From: an uncultured Prevotella sp.
Lineage (GTDB): Bacteria; Bacteroidota; Bacteroidia; Bacteroidales; Bacteroidaceae
Direction of reading: 5' to 3'
Assembly: GCA_946415755.1 (NCBI GenBank)
Contig: CAMKTS010000004.1
Location: 85,354 to 149,353, forward strand
DNA length: 64,000 nucleotides
Shown here: positions 25,369 to 33,464 of the stretch, piece after piece
Layout of the letters: every line of letters starts with the position of its first letter
Position numbering within the stretch: position 1 is the first letter of the stretch
The notes under the pieces: model-generated
Told to the model about the DNA's origin: nothing
Seen by the model: only the letters and a program-made list of their open reading frames with translations
Database searches by the model: none
Program-made: the position numbers and the translations under genes

Positions 25369-28128
25369 TTACCGTTTACTGGTGCTCACCGTCATCTTTT
25401 CGTAGAGCTTAAACAGGCACTCCAAACGGGCTTCGTCTGAGGCGAAGGGATAGCCTGGATAGCAGCTCTCCACGATGTCGTCAAGTTTGGCGTGGGCCTC
25501 ACGCAAATCCTGTGGCATCTTGTCTGGGTCGTAGAGTTCAGCCAAAGTCTTCTCCGGGTAATACTCACGAGTAATCAGCACTTCCTCGGCCGCCGACTCG
25601 ATTTCTTTCTTTTTCTCATCTGGGATTTTAGGGAAGGGAAAAGTGTTGTATACTAACTGAGCAGAATAACGATAATCATTCTTCAACTTTCCACCTACAG
25701 TTTTTAGCCAAAGAACATGAAGTGACGTTTGTAAAATTGCCAAAACAAATTCATCAACACAATTTATTCTACAAGCAGAAGCTGCAATTACTGTTTCTGA
25801 ATCAACAAAGCCAATAGGAACAAAATGTCTTCGTGCAGAAGAAACAACAGGGACTAAAACAGCTTCGTTTTTAGAGTATGAGTCATAGAAGTACTTATGA
25901 GGAGTGGAAGATAGTTTTGCTGTGCCTGTTTGTTTGCTAACAGCTCTCCACTCCCTACACTTTTCTAACCTTTTCTTGATTGCTGGAATAGACTCCGCTA
26001 ATGGAAGTTTCTCGTCAGGGATGTAAATACAATATCTAACTAACCCATTTATAAACTCATGTGCTCCAACGTATTTCTTAATAAGTTCAGATGCTTGAGG
26101 ATAGTGTAATAGCAACTCATCTTTTTCTTCATTTGTTAAGACAAGGTTACCGTCATCAATGATGTAACTACCCTTAACCATTTCAGGGAATCCAGAAATA
26201 GACTTGGTTATTTTATCTACTATACAACTACTACCTTCCATTAAATATGGATTAATTGAGTTTACCTTCCTCTTTGAGTTTTCCTCATATATATATGATA
26301 CATCAACTCGACTGCTTAACCCAATTATTATACAAAAAACAGCAGCTTTGTATTTAGCGTTATTAGACCATAAAAATGATTTGTGTGCAAACTCAATTCT
26401 AACATCAGTTTCATTATATATGGGATTCCATAGCATTGAAACTTGTTCTCCTTGAGTGATTGAGTTGGTAGAAACAAACGCAGCTTTTGCTTTACTATTG
26501 TTGATGTATAGGCTTGCTTTCATAAACCAACAAGCCACATAATCTAAATCCTTATATGATTGATAACGATTAAAAATAAACTCAATATCCTCTTTGTGTA
26601 CCTCTTCTTGATTTCTACTCCCCAAATATGGCGGATTGCCAAAGATAAATACTTCTTCCTCTGGAGTATGCGGACAAACTACATTCCAGTCGAGACGGCA
26701 AGCATTTCCACAAACGATTTGAGTGATGTTCTTCAGAGGGAGTGCTTTAGTATTAACCCCAAAGTTCTCATTCAGCTTGGTGTTCATCTGGTGCTCTGCC
26801 AACCACAACGACAACATGGCTACTTCGTGGGGGAAGTCAAGCAACTCGATGCCATAGAACTGGCTCAGCGAGATAACGCTATTATCGACAAACAGTATTT
26901 CACCCTCTGGCGTACACTTTCGTTGCAAGGCAAGGATATCCATTTCGAGGAATCGCAGACACTTATAAGTGATAATCAGGAAATTGCCACTCCCGCAGGC
27001 TGGATCAAAGAACTTCATCTTGCTCATGCGCTTCAACAGCGCATCGCATTTCTTGATGACTGGCTTCAGTTCATCGTAGAACTGCTTGGGACTCAGAGCA
27101 CCGATATTCTTCATCTGAAATTTCTGCTCGTAGAACTCATTGAGTTTGTTATACTCCCCCCGCAGCTCATCCAAGAAGAGCGGATTGATAACCTTCATGA
27201 TGTTAGGTACGCTGGTATAGTGCATACCCTGATTGGCACGTTCCTCAGGATTCACTACTGCCTGAATCATGCTTCCGAAGATGTCAGGATTGATGTCCTT
27301 CCAATCCAATTCGCCACACTCGATAATGATGCGACGAGCCTTCTGTCCCATCTTTGGTATCTGGATATGTTTGGAGAACAGACCACCATTGACGTAGGGA
27401 AACTGCTTCACGATGCTGGGAATTTCACTACGTCTAAGCGAAATATCCATCACATTGAAGGTTTCATCAAGATATTGCGATAGGTCAGAGCCATCCTCTT
27501 TGGTGTATCGCTGGATGCTGCTGGTAAAGAGGTTTTCCTCGAAGATGCCTGTATCCTCGGCAAAGAAGCAGAACAAGAGGCGGCTGATAAAGATATTCAG
27601 GTCGTGCAGGTCGTCATCGCTACGGAACTCGTTGTAACTGCGCAATTCATCGTGCAGTTTGGCCAGTTTCTCTGCCGCTTTGATGTCGGCAGGACTTTCT
27701 TCCACATAGTGTACACGTTCAACATCCATCAGTGGATAGAAGGAAGCAAAGTCCGATGGAAGTCGCTCCAATTGATTCTCATAGGTATCCTTCTCACGAA
27801 GATCGTAGGCCAATATCGACTTGCCATCGCTCACAGCGATAATCTTTGGGGCAGCCTTCAGAATCTGTGGATTCGTTTTCAGTTGCTCTAACTGATCCGT
27901 TAAGCCAAACATGCTAACGGGTTGATAGCAGAACAAGCCCTTGATGAGTAGTCCATCAAAGGTTTTAAGTACACCTTTACCTTCTTTGTAACGCTCAATG
28001 TCGCGTTCGCTTTTGCCAAAGGAATAGAGCAGTTGATAACCCACTTCTGTAGGATCCACACCATTGCTGAACGAATCGGCCAGCCGTTGCTCTATCTCCC
28101 TATAGCCAAGTTGCAGTTTCTTTGCCAT
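25369..28128 (-). CDS. MmeI-like N6-adenine DNA methyltransferase with target-recognition domain
   Basis: This is a 919-residue gamma-class DNA methyltransferase, probably the modification and recognition subunit. Motif I FDPACGSGNFLI is at about 374-385 and motif IV FIFGNPPY at 494-501 (NPPY indicates adenine N6 methylation). A TRD-like region covers about 620-850, and an MmeI-type C-terminal helical domain (LREAHAKLDDIVESCYPGYP) ends it. MmeI enzymes carry an N-terminal nuclease with D...ExK; here the matching stretch reads FDGLLIKGLF (57-66) with no ExK, so cleavage probably falls to the separate GIY-YIG protein. The gene has its own promoter (28548-28541) and a leader of about 400 nt. Its 3' end is duplicated at 24588-24752. 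Confidence 0.9.
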   Translation of the reverse strand: MAKKLQLGYREIEQRLADSFSNGVDPTEVGYQLLYSFGKSERDIERYKEGKGVLKTFDGLLIKGLFCYQPVSMFGLTDQLEQLKTNPQILKAAPKIIAVSDGKSILAYDLREKDTYENQLERLPSDFASFYPLMDVERVHYVEESPADIKAAEKLAKLHDELRSYNEFRSDDDLHDLNIFISRLLFCFFAEDTGIFEENLFTSSIQRYTKEDGSDLSQYLDETFNVMDISLRRSEIPSIVKQFPYVNGGLFSKHIQIPKMGQKARRIIIECGELDWKDINPDIFGSMIQAVVNPEERANQGMHYTSVPNIMKVINPLFLDELRGEYNKLNEFYEQKFQMKNIGALSPKQFYDELKPVIKKCDALLKRMSKMKFFDPACGSGNFLIITYKCLRFLEMDILALQRKCTPEGEILFVDNSVISLSQFYGIELLDFPHEVAMLSLWLAEHQMNTKLNENFGVNTKALPLKNITQIVCGNACRLDWNVVCPHTPEEEVFIFGNPPYLGSRNQEEVHKEDIEFIFNRYQSYKDLDYVACWFMKASLYINNSKAKAAFVSTNSITQGEQVSMLWNPIYNETDVRIEFAHKSFLWSNNAKYKAAVFCIIIGLSSRVDVSYIYEENSKRKVNSINPYLMEGSSCIVDKITKSISGFPEMVKGSYIIDDGNLVLTNEEKDELLLHYPQASELIKKYVGAHEFINGLVRYCIYIPDEKLPLAESIPAIKKRLEKCREWRAVSKQTGTAKLSSTPHKYFYDSYSKNEAVLVPVVSSARRHFVPIGFVDSETVIAASACRINCVDEFVLAILQTSLHVLWLKTVGGKLKNDYRYSAQLVYNTFPFPKIPDEKKKEIESAAEEVLITREYYPEKTLAELYDPDKMPQDLREAHAKLDDIVESCYPGYPFASDEARLECLFKLYEKMTVSTSKR

Positions 28129-28535
28129 AGTTATTGATGATGAAGAAAGCGAACGGGATTCGTTCAGAAACGTGAGGCACCAGCCAAGCGCATGAAAAAA
28201 ACGTGGACAGTTTATACTTATCCAACGTCTCAGGCGCTTGGCCGGTGCCCTCGTAAGAAGATAAGATAAACGCCCACGCTATCTACGTGAGCATTCACTT
28301 TTATCCTTCTTACGATCGTCTTTATGCGGCCAAGCTTAAGAGACGTTTTGAATAAAAAGCGTACGCTTCATTTGTTTTAACCCTCAAAAAGTCATACCGC
28401 CACCCTGCGCCCAGGGAACAAGCCTTGACCTTTGGTCGAGCCTGCTTTCGTTCGACAGAGTTGATGCAAGCATCACTCTGTTCTCACTTAATCACAGCCT
28501 TGTCTTGCGTTGTATACAACGATTATGCGATACTT
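28129..28535 (-). promoter_or_regulatory. Long structured leader of the methyltransferase gene
   Basis: The leader contains at least four hairpins. Near the 5' end is a CAGAGT..ACTCTG stem (about 28462-28486), and at 28358-28369 the palindrome AAGCGTACGCTT. A 17-bp outer stem (28224-28231 with 28340-28347, and 28236-28244 with 28327-28335) encloses a 10-bp hairpin (28251-28260/28306-28315). Competing with it is a 16-bp stem (28176-28191/28234-28249, one G-U pair). The outer stem and the 16-bp stem share 28236-28244 and so exclude each other, the geometry of an attenuator. No T-run follows the 16-bp stem. An 11-codon frame (28371-28336) could be a leader peptide. Confidence 0.55.
28325..28348 (-). 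repeat. 24-bp shared leader element, copy in the methyltransferase leader
   Basis: Identical to 23582-23605 upstream of the helicase. Here it forms one strand of the outer leader stem with 28224-28244. Confidence 0.7.
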
Positions 28536-28540
28536 GAGGG

Positions 28541-28548
28541 CAAAGATA
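28541..28548 (-). promoter_or_regulatory. -7 box for the methyltransferase transcript
   Basis: TATCTTTG on the minus strand, about 413 nt before the methyltransferase start codon. The perfect palindrome GTTGTATACAAC at 28509-28520 lies just downstream, in the early transcript. Confidence 0.6.
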
Positions 28549-28672
28549 CAAAAAACTTTGGAAAGAAATACTCTTTGAGCAAAAAATCTGCAAAAAAGGG
28601 CGAAATAATTTAGCTTTAGCTGAACTTTTACTTTGTTGACCTCTGTCACGATGCGGTCATTCTAACATAAAA

Positions 28673-29032
28673 CAGTTACCCTACACTGCCTACACTGACC
28701 ACTGAGTATCAGGTACTTACACACCAGATACCCTACACTGGAGGCTACACCTGAGGCTACACTGGAAAATCTTCAACAAACACCTCGGTGAGTGGCCTAC
28801 TTATTCCCGTGAAGAGGCTCCTCACGACCGTGAGTGGCCTACTAATTTCCGTGAGTGGCCTCCTCACAAAAATCCAATTGCATGGGACAAAATCTTGGTG
28901 ACAGTTGGGGTATTGAAACACCATTCAACACCCCGCCGCTCAGTGTAGCCTCAGGTGTAGCCTCCAGTGTAGGGTGGTCTACTCGTAACCTATTGAAAAT
29001 CAGCGGTCAGTGTAGGCAGTGTAGGGTAACTG
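28673..29032. repeat. 360-bp symmetric palindromic element with 21-bp tandem repeats in its core
   Basis: Outer arms 28673-28700 and 29005-29032 are perfect 28-bp inverted repeats. Inner arms 28731-28764 and 28941-28974 are perfect 34-bp inverted repeats. Both pairs share one centre (28852.5) and are separated by 30 nt on each side. The core holds four 21-bp units starting at 28788, 28809, 28830 and 28851 (three begin GTGAGTGGCC, one GTGAAGAGGC). No credible gene is inside. It may be a MITE-like element or a structured regulatory or recombination site marking the right edge of the island. Confidence 0.75.
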
Positions 29033-29102
29033 ATTTTTAATGCTTGGCACACCCAAAAACAGCCACAAAAACACGGCAAAGCATAGCGAAATGAATTTTG
29101 GT

Positions 29103-29690
29103 TTATCCTTGGCGAGGCGGCTTGTCTGACGCGCATTGGGATGTCGCGAACACAGTAACTGATGTAAGACCGTCGCGGCGACCTGCCACATAGTCTTCTA
29201 AAGGCTGACCGTTTCTCTGTAGAGAGGAGGCGCACAGCGGCTGTCCCACTGCCAGCCATGCAGTATAGAAAGTATCGCCGGGCTGCAGCTTGGCGTGTTC
29301 AGCCTCAACGACTTCCAATCGTTCGTTGACAAGCCTCCGCAGAACCATTCTACGGTTCGGATTCCATGTCACGCAAACCATGCTCCCTTCGGAAAGCTGC
29401 TCTGTACGGATGGCATCGCCCAAAAAGCCTGAATCCGTCTGTCGGCTCAAGCGGAAAGCCTGCCAATCAGCATAGCCACAGAAGCGCGCCAGTATATCAA
29501 GTGTAGCACGACGTGGTTCATGACCACTCGGAACATACTGCCACAGACGTTTCAGCGTGCTAACACTCAGCCCGTCACGATAGGGCAAACGTTGTCGTAA
29601 CTGTTCAAAATCAGTGGGCGACTGCATGTCCAACCCCGTTTTCTGTTCTACTGCCTGTAGCAACTCCTTGACGATCACTTGTTCTATCAT
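29103..29690 (-). CDS. Conserved hypothetical protein with HTH-like N-terminus
   Basis: This 195-residue protein is of a type seen repeatedly in Bacteroidales, without a known function. The N-terminal 90 residues (MIEQVIVKELLQAVEQKTGL, LSVSTLKRLWQYVP, RATLDILARFCGYADWQAF) look like a helical DNA-binding segment. The C-terminal half (GSMVCVTWNPNRRMVLRRL, KLQPGDTFYTAWLAVGQPL, GLTSVTVF) is beta-rich. I start at the Met at 29690, because the longer frame passes through the TAACTTTG box (29703-29696). That box ends 5 nt before the ATG, so the mRNA may be almost leaderless. A regulator role is inferred only. Confidence 0.75.
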   Translation of the reverse strand: MIEQVIVKELLQAVEQKTGLDMQSPTDFEQLRQRLPYRDGLSVSTLKRLWQYVPSGHEPRRATLDILARFCGYADWQAFRLSRQTDSGFLGDAIRTEQLSEGSMVCVTWNPNRRMVLRRLVNERLEVVEAEHAKLQPGDTFYTAWLAVGQPLCASSLQRNGQPLEDYVAGRRDGLTSVTVFATSQCASDKPPRQG

Positions 29691-29695
29691 GGGTG

Positions 29696-29703
29696 CAAAG
29701 TTA
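29696..29703 (-). promoter_or_regulatory. -7 box for the 195-aa hypothetical gene
   Basis: TAACTTTG on the minus strand, 5 nt from the start codon; implies a very short or absent leader. Confidence 0.55.
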
Positions 29704-29791
29704 CGAATAATTTCTGTATTCGCAACTGCCAGTAACAGAAATGAACCAAATATGAACCACGAAACAAGTATGTCTTTCGGGCATTTTCGCG

Positions 29792-29851
29792 TACCTTTGC
29801 AACAATTAACACTTGAAAAATGGGAGAAACGAAAAAAATACACTACCTTTG
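29792..29851 (+). promoter_or_regulatory. Tandem promoters for the four-gene secreted operon
   Basis: Two TACCTTTG boxes lie at 29792-29799 and 29844-29851, 52 bp apart. The first coding sequence starts at 30225, leaving a leader of about 370 nt (29852-30224). I see no credible gene in it; the reading frame across it has no family resemblance. Confidence 0.55.
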
Positions 29852-30224
29852 TCCTGTCGATTGGAGAGAAAACCGATTGACAAGAGCAAGAGTTACAAGA
29901 AGTCCGAATCTTGAAATCGCCAAAAAATCAATTATGAGGGCAGGATGTAACAAAGGCTCTCACCTGTATGTATGTGTCTTAGGCATGATACATCTGCGTG
30001 GGACATTTGTTCATTTATGGTTCATTCATAGACGGTGTTTGGCGATACCGAAGATTCGTGGACGTGTAAATAGCTACAAGTCCCATGCTTCTGTGTGCCT
30101 CTGGAGCTGAAACAAACAAGATTGCTCACTCCAGAAAAGGGGTGCAGGTCTTAGCAAATCTTGACAACAAATAAAGTATGACGCCGAATCCGAAGACCCA
30201 TAGGCAACAAAAAACTAAACAACA

Positions 30225-30809
30225 ATGAAAAAGTTATTCATTATTGCTATGGCCTCTCTGATGACCATGACCATTGCAAACGCTCAAACCATCAAAGACG
30301 ACATCCAGGCCAGTGAAAAGCGTGCTGCCGAGTTGAAGAAACTGATGGACAACCAGCCCAAAGCCTGTGGCGTTGCCGAGATTGACAACTATGCCACGGC
30401 TATTAACAACGCTGCTGTGCTGGCCATTGGAAACAGCGAAAAGATGAGCAACCTCTACTACCGCGAAATCGGCGAGACCAAGGATGGCGTGACGGAAGTC
30501 AAGGAGCAGAAACCAACCGCACAAGACTGGACGGAACTTGGTGCCGGCATTGCGGGTGAGGGTACACTCCTGAAAAAGGCACAAGAGAGCGCAGAGGCTG
30601 CAGCCAAAAAACTGCAAGCAATGGGTGAGGAAGCCAAGAATGCAGGCAATCCAATGGCCAAGGCCAAGGCTGCTAAGCAGGTGAAAGCCGCTACCGCCGT
30701 TGTTGCCTACGGAAAGGATGCACTGCCTATCCTTGTCAACGAGACTGCGGCTCAGGCCAAAGCCATCAAACAGATTATTGACACGGTGAAATCAGGAAAA
30801 CGCCTATAA
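30225..30809 (+). CDS. Secreted Ala/Lys-rich helical protein, first gene of operon
   Basis: I do not recognise a family. The 194-residue protein has a clear signal peptide (MKKLFIIAMASLMTMTIANA, cleavage before QTIKDD) and a mature part rich in Ala, Lys and Glu, predicted to be mostly helical (ESAEAAAKKLQAMGEEAKNA). The composition suggests a periplasmic helical bundle or coiled coil. Its stop codon overlaps the next start by one base. The other three genes of the operon are also exported, and one is CsgG-like, so it may be part of an envelope assembly. Confidence 0.8.
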   Translation: MKKLFIIAMASLMTMTIANAQTIKDDIQASEKRAAELKKLMDNQPKACGVAEIDNYATAINNAAVLAIGNSEKMSNLYYREIGETKDGVTEVKEQKPTAQDWTELGAGIAGEGTLLKKAQESAEAAAKKLQAMGEEAKNAGNPMAKAKAAKQVKAATAVVAYGKDALPILVNETAAQAKAIKQIIDTVKSGKRL

Positions 30810-31633
30810 TGAAAACACTTCGTATATTGGCAATTGTCGCAGGGCTTGCGTGTGGTCTGAACGGCCATGCGCAAGCCGACACACGACCTGTAGTTGGCGT
30901 GGCACAGTTCTCATGCGACGAAGATAGTCCCTATACAGGACTGGTAACCGAGAAGGTGGTAGAGATGCTGACCAATACACATCGCTTCCGTGTGGTAGAC
31001 CGCACCAGCCGTGACAAGATTGACGCTGAACTGGAACTTCAGAAGAGCGAAGCCTTCCTAGACAGCGACAACCTGGCAGACCAGTATTCTACGGTAGCCG
31101 CTGAGAAAATGATAACAGGCCATATTGTCAAGATACCCGTCTACCGTATCACCAACAGCAACGGTACAACACGTGGTTTCAAAGGCAGTGTGGCCTTCCA
31201 GCTGAAAGTGGTTGACGTAGAAAGTGGAGCCAGCAGCGAGGCCACCAGTTTCGAAGGCAAGGCCAGTAAAGAGTGTCTGTCGCCCGAAAGTGCCGTTACG
31301 ATGGCCATGCAGTCGCTCCAGCCACAAATCTACGAATACTTCCGTCTGAACTTCCCACTCACAGCCGCCGTACTGCGCTGCATAGATGACGGTACGATAC
31401 TCATACAGGCTGGCAAGGAGCAAGGATTAAAGGTTGGTGATAAACTGGCCGTCGAAGCAGTAGAGATGCTGGGCGGCAAGCCCTACCCCACCACCATTGG
31501 AGAAGCCAAGGTCAAGAAACTGGCTGGTGAGGATTTTGCGGAATGCGATGTCAGCAAGAAAACAGCAAAGGCCGTCGCAGAGAAGTTGGCAACATATGCC
31601 AAGGTAAGATGTAGCCTTATCATCAAAAAGTGA
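30809..31633 (+). CDS. CsgG-like secreted protein
   Basis: This 274-residue exported protein (signal MKTLRILAIVAGLACGLNGHA) resembles the CsgG/curli-assembly fold: RPVVGVAQFSCDEDSPYTGLV, then VVEMLTNTHRFRVVDRTSRDKI and a GHIVKIPVYRITNSNGT strand. CsgG forms the outer-membrane curli export pore, but this protein lacks an obvious lipobox, so pore formation is uncertain. The C-terminal segment (ILIQAGKEQGLKVGDKL) resembles FlgT-like or periplasmic SH3-like domains. It overlaps the preceding gene by 1 nt, and the next gene follows after 4 nt. Confidence 0.75.
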   Translation: MKTLRILAIVAGLACGLNGHAQADTRPVVGVAQFSCDEDSPYTGLVTEKVVEMLTNTHRFRVVDRTSRDKIDAELELQKSEAFLDSDNLADQYSTVAAEKMITGHIVKIPVYRITNSNGTTRGFKGSVAFQLKVVDVESGASSEATSFEGKASKECLSPESAVTMAMQSLQPQIYEYFRLNFPLTAAVLRCIDDGTILIQAGKEQGLKVGDKLAVEAVEMLGGKPYPTTIGEAKVKKLAGEDFAECDVSKKTAKAVAEKLATYAKVRCSLIIKK

Positions 31634-31637
31634 GCCT

Positions 31638-32534
31638 ATGAGACAGTTGCTTCTATTAATAATAGGTATAATGGCTACGACAACAGCTTCGGCACAGGTA
31701 GCCAATGCCACGATGACTCCCCCTCAGGCATCGCCACAGTACAAGCCCCGCATGATGGTCATACCATTCACCAAGCAGGGAGAGGACATACGCACCGTGC
31801 TGGAGGATGATGTCAACAAACGCATCGCTCTGACAAAGGTCAAGGAGGCCTTCGACCACCGAGGATACACGATGGTGGACTTTTTTGCACGCCTAAAGGC
31901 ACTTTCGACGGCCAGTGGACTCGGTACAGACCAGCAACAAGACCACAAGACGCTGATTATACAGGGATCGGGAGCCGACATCTATGTCGAGGCAGAGATT
32001 GACATCCTACAGTCAGCAACAGGCAATGCCGTCAAAGTGATTCTGACTGCCTACGACATCTCGACAGGCAACTCACTGGCCAACACCATCGGGGAGAGCG
32101 GACGCTTCTATACCGATGACTATGGGAAACTGGCCGCACGGGCTGTGGAGAAGGGCATGGATGGTTTCTTGAACGTCATACAAAGCAAGTTCTATGATAT
32201 TGTAGAAAACGGACGCTCTATCAGTGTCACTATCGGAGTGGCCGACGGTTCACAATGGCTGATGTCAACGGAACTGGGTGCAGAGGGAATGATTCTCTCC
32301 GACCGGCTGGAGATATGGATGGAGGAGAATGCCTATAAGGGCAACTACCACATCCAGGGCACCACCGACCGACAGATGATTTTCGATGATGTGCGCATAC
32401 CTCTGAAAGATGAGAACGGACGAACGTATAACATCAACAAGTTTGCCCTGAAACTAGCCAAGCTATTCAGCCAGATGGGCATCAGAATAGAGCGCAGCAT
32501 CAGCACAGGAACACTTGTAGTCACTCTAAAATAG
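31638..32534 (+). CDS. Secreted DUF6175-like protein
   Basis: This 298-residue exported protein (signal ending ATTTASA) carries RMMVIPFTKQGEDIRTVLED at its mature start and ADIYVEAEIDILQSATGNAV in the middle, which I associate with a Bacteroidetes family of unknown function (DUF6175). The fold may again be CsgG-like or LpoB-like, with alternating strands. It sits third in the operon, 4 nt after the CsgG-like gene and 8 nt before the next, so the four products probably act together in the envelope. No enzymatic motif is visible. Confidence 0.7.
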   Translation: MRQLLLLIIGIMATTTASAQVANATMTPPQASPQYKPRMMVIPFTKQGEDIRTVLEDDVNKRIALTKVKEAFDHRGYTMVDFFARLKALSTASGLGTDQQQDHKTLIIQGSGADIYVEAEIDILQSATGNAVKVILTAYDISTGNSLANTIGESGRFYTDDYGKLAARAVEKGMDGFLNVIQSKFYDIVENGRSISVTIGVADGSQWLMSTELGAEGMILSDRLEIWMEENAYKGNYHIQGTTDRQMIFDDVRIPLKDENGRTYNINKFALKLAKLFSQMGIRIERSISTGTLVVTLK

Positions 32535-32542
32535 ACAAGACC

Positions 32543-33457
32543 ATGAGGATGCAACGGATTGTATTATTGATACTGGCTTGGATGGTGGTTATGACTACTG
32601 CCATCGCACAGGTAGAGATGGCTGTAGCCATCACCACGCAGCAGACAGACTTGTCGCAGAACACTTACGGAGTATTGCGCAGTAAACTGCTGGGAGCCAT
32701 CACCGCCGAAGGAGTGGCAGCAGAAGAGTATAGCTGTATTGCCGTTTTGCCCAGCATTAACTTTACCAACAAACAGTTGGTGGAAGGCGGCATGCGCAAC
32801 ATCACCATTATTGACATGCAACTAACGCTTACTGCCGAGCATATCGTAACGGGTACCGTGTTCCACAGCACCACGCTCTCTCTGCGCGGCGAAGGAGCCT
32901 CACTCGATATGGCCATACGGTCGGCCGTCAGCAGGATGGAAAACAGAGACCGCCGTGTCAGACAGTTTGTCAGTCAGGCCAGACAGAAAATCATCCAATA
33001 TTATCAGAACAACACCAACGCCCTGATAACCAAGGCCAAGACACTGGCAGCAAGAAAGGATTACGACGAGGCCCTGGCATTATTGGATGCCTACCCCGTT
33101 TCGCTGGAGGGCTATGCGGCAGTAAGCAAGACAATGACGGGCATCTACAAGGAGTACCAAACCAATTGCTGCCAGGAACTGATGGCAAAGGCTCGTTCGG
33201 CATACGCTATGGATGATTATCAGGAAGCTGCAACGTTGCTGGCACAAGTCGATATGCAAAGTTCATGCGGACAGGAGGCTAAGATCCTATGCATGAAAAT
33301 CAAGCAGTCACGCGATGCGGCAGCAGCACAGGCAGCAGAGGCATACGAACGGGAATGGCAGGCACAGGCCAATCTGGAATCACAACGCATACAGGCTGCC
33401 AAAGAGGTGGCAGAAGCATACTACAAGAATCAAACAAAATACTATTTCGTGTGGTAA
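32543..33457 (+). CDS. Secreted protein with N-terminal CsgG-like and C-terminal helical region
   Basis: This is the fourth gene of the operon (304 residues). A signal peptide (MVVMTTAIA cleavage region) is followed by a beta-rich segment (FTNKQLVEGGMRNITIIDMQ) and then a helical region of about residues 130-290 that looks TPR-like (ALITKAKTLAARKDYDEALA, CCQELMAKARSAYAMDDYQEA). It ends in an Ala/Gln/Glu-rich helix. I do not recognise a named family. The start may be 32543 or the Met two codons later. It converges on the kinase gene with a 7-nt gap. Confidence 0.72.
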   Translation: MRMQRIVLLILAWMVVMTTAIAQVEMAVAITTQQTDLSQNTYGVLRSKLLGAITAEGVAAEEYSCIAVLPSINFTNKQLVEGGMRNITIIDMQLTLTAEHIVTGTVFHSTTLSLRGEGASLDMAIRSAVSRMENRDRRVRQFVSQARQKIIQYYQNNTNALITKAKTLAARKDYDEALALLDAYPVSLEGYAAVSKTMTGIYKEYQTNCCQELMAKARSAYAMDDYQEAATLLAQVDMQSSCGQEAKILCMKIKQSRDAAAAQAAEAYEREWQAQANLESQRIQAAKEVAEAYYKNQTKYYFVW

Positions 33458-33464
33458 CAGATGC

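Noticed and set aside
19999..28128. BREX, DISARM, Hma or classical type I restriction-modification
   Set aside because: No PglZ, BrxC, DrmA/B/C, HsdS or HsdR homologue is seen; the helicase has no fused PD-(D/E)XK nuclease, and the nuclease is GIY-YIG.
28129..28535. Retron-type msr-msd RNA in the methyltransferase leader
   Set aside because: There are several hairpins, but no reverse transcriptase gene is present anywhere in the window.
28601..29040. CRISPR array from the repeats at 28788-28871
   Set aside because: The 21-bp units are directly adjacent without spacers and lie inside a palindrome; no cas gene is present.
29820..30110. A 96-codon plus-strand frame in the leader of the secreted operon
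   Set aside because: Its start lies upstream of the second promoter box, and the sequence has no family features or coding bias.
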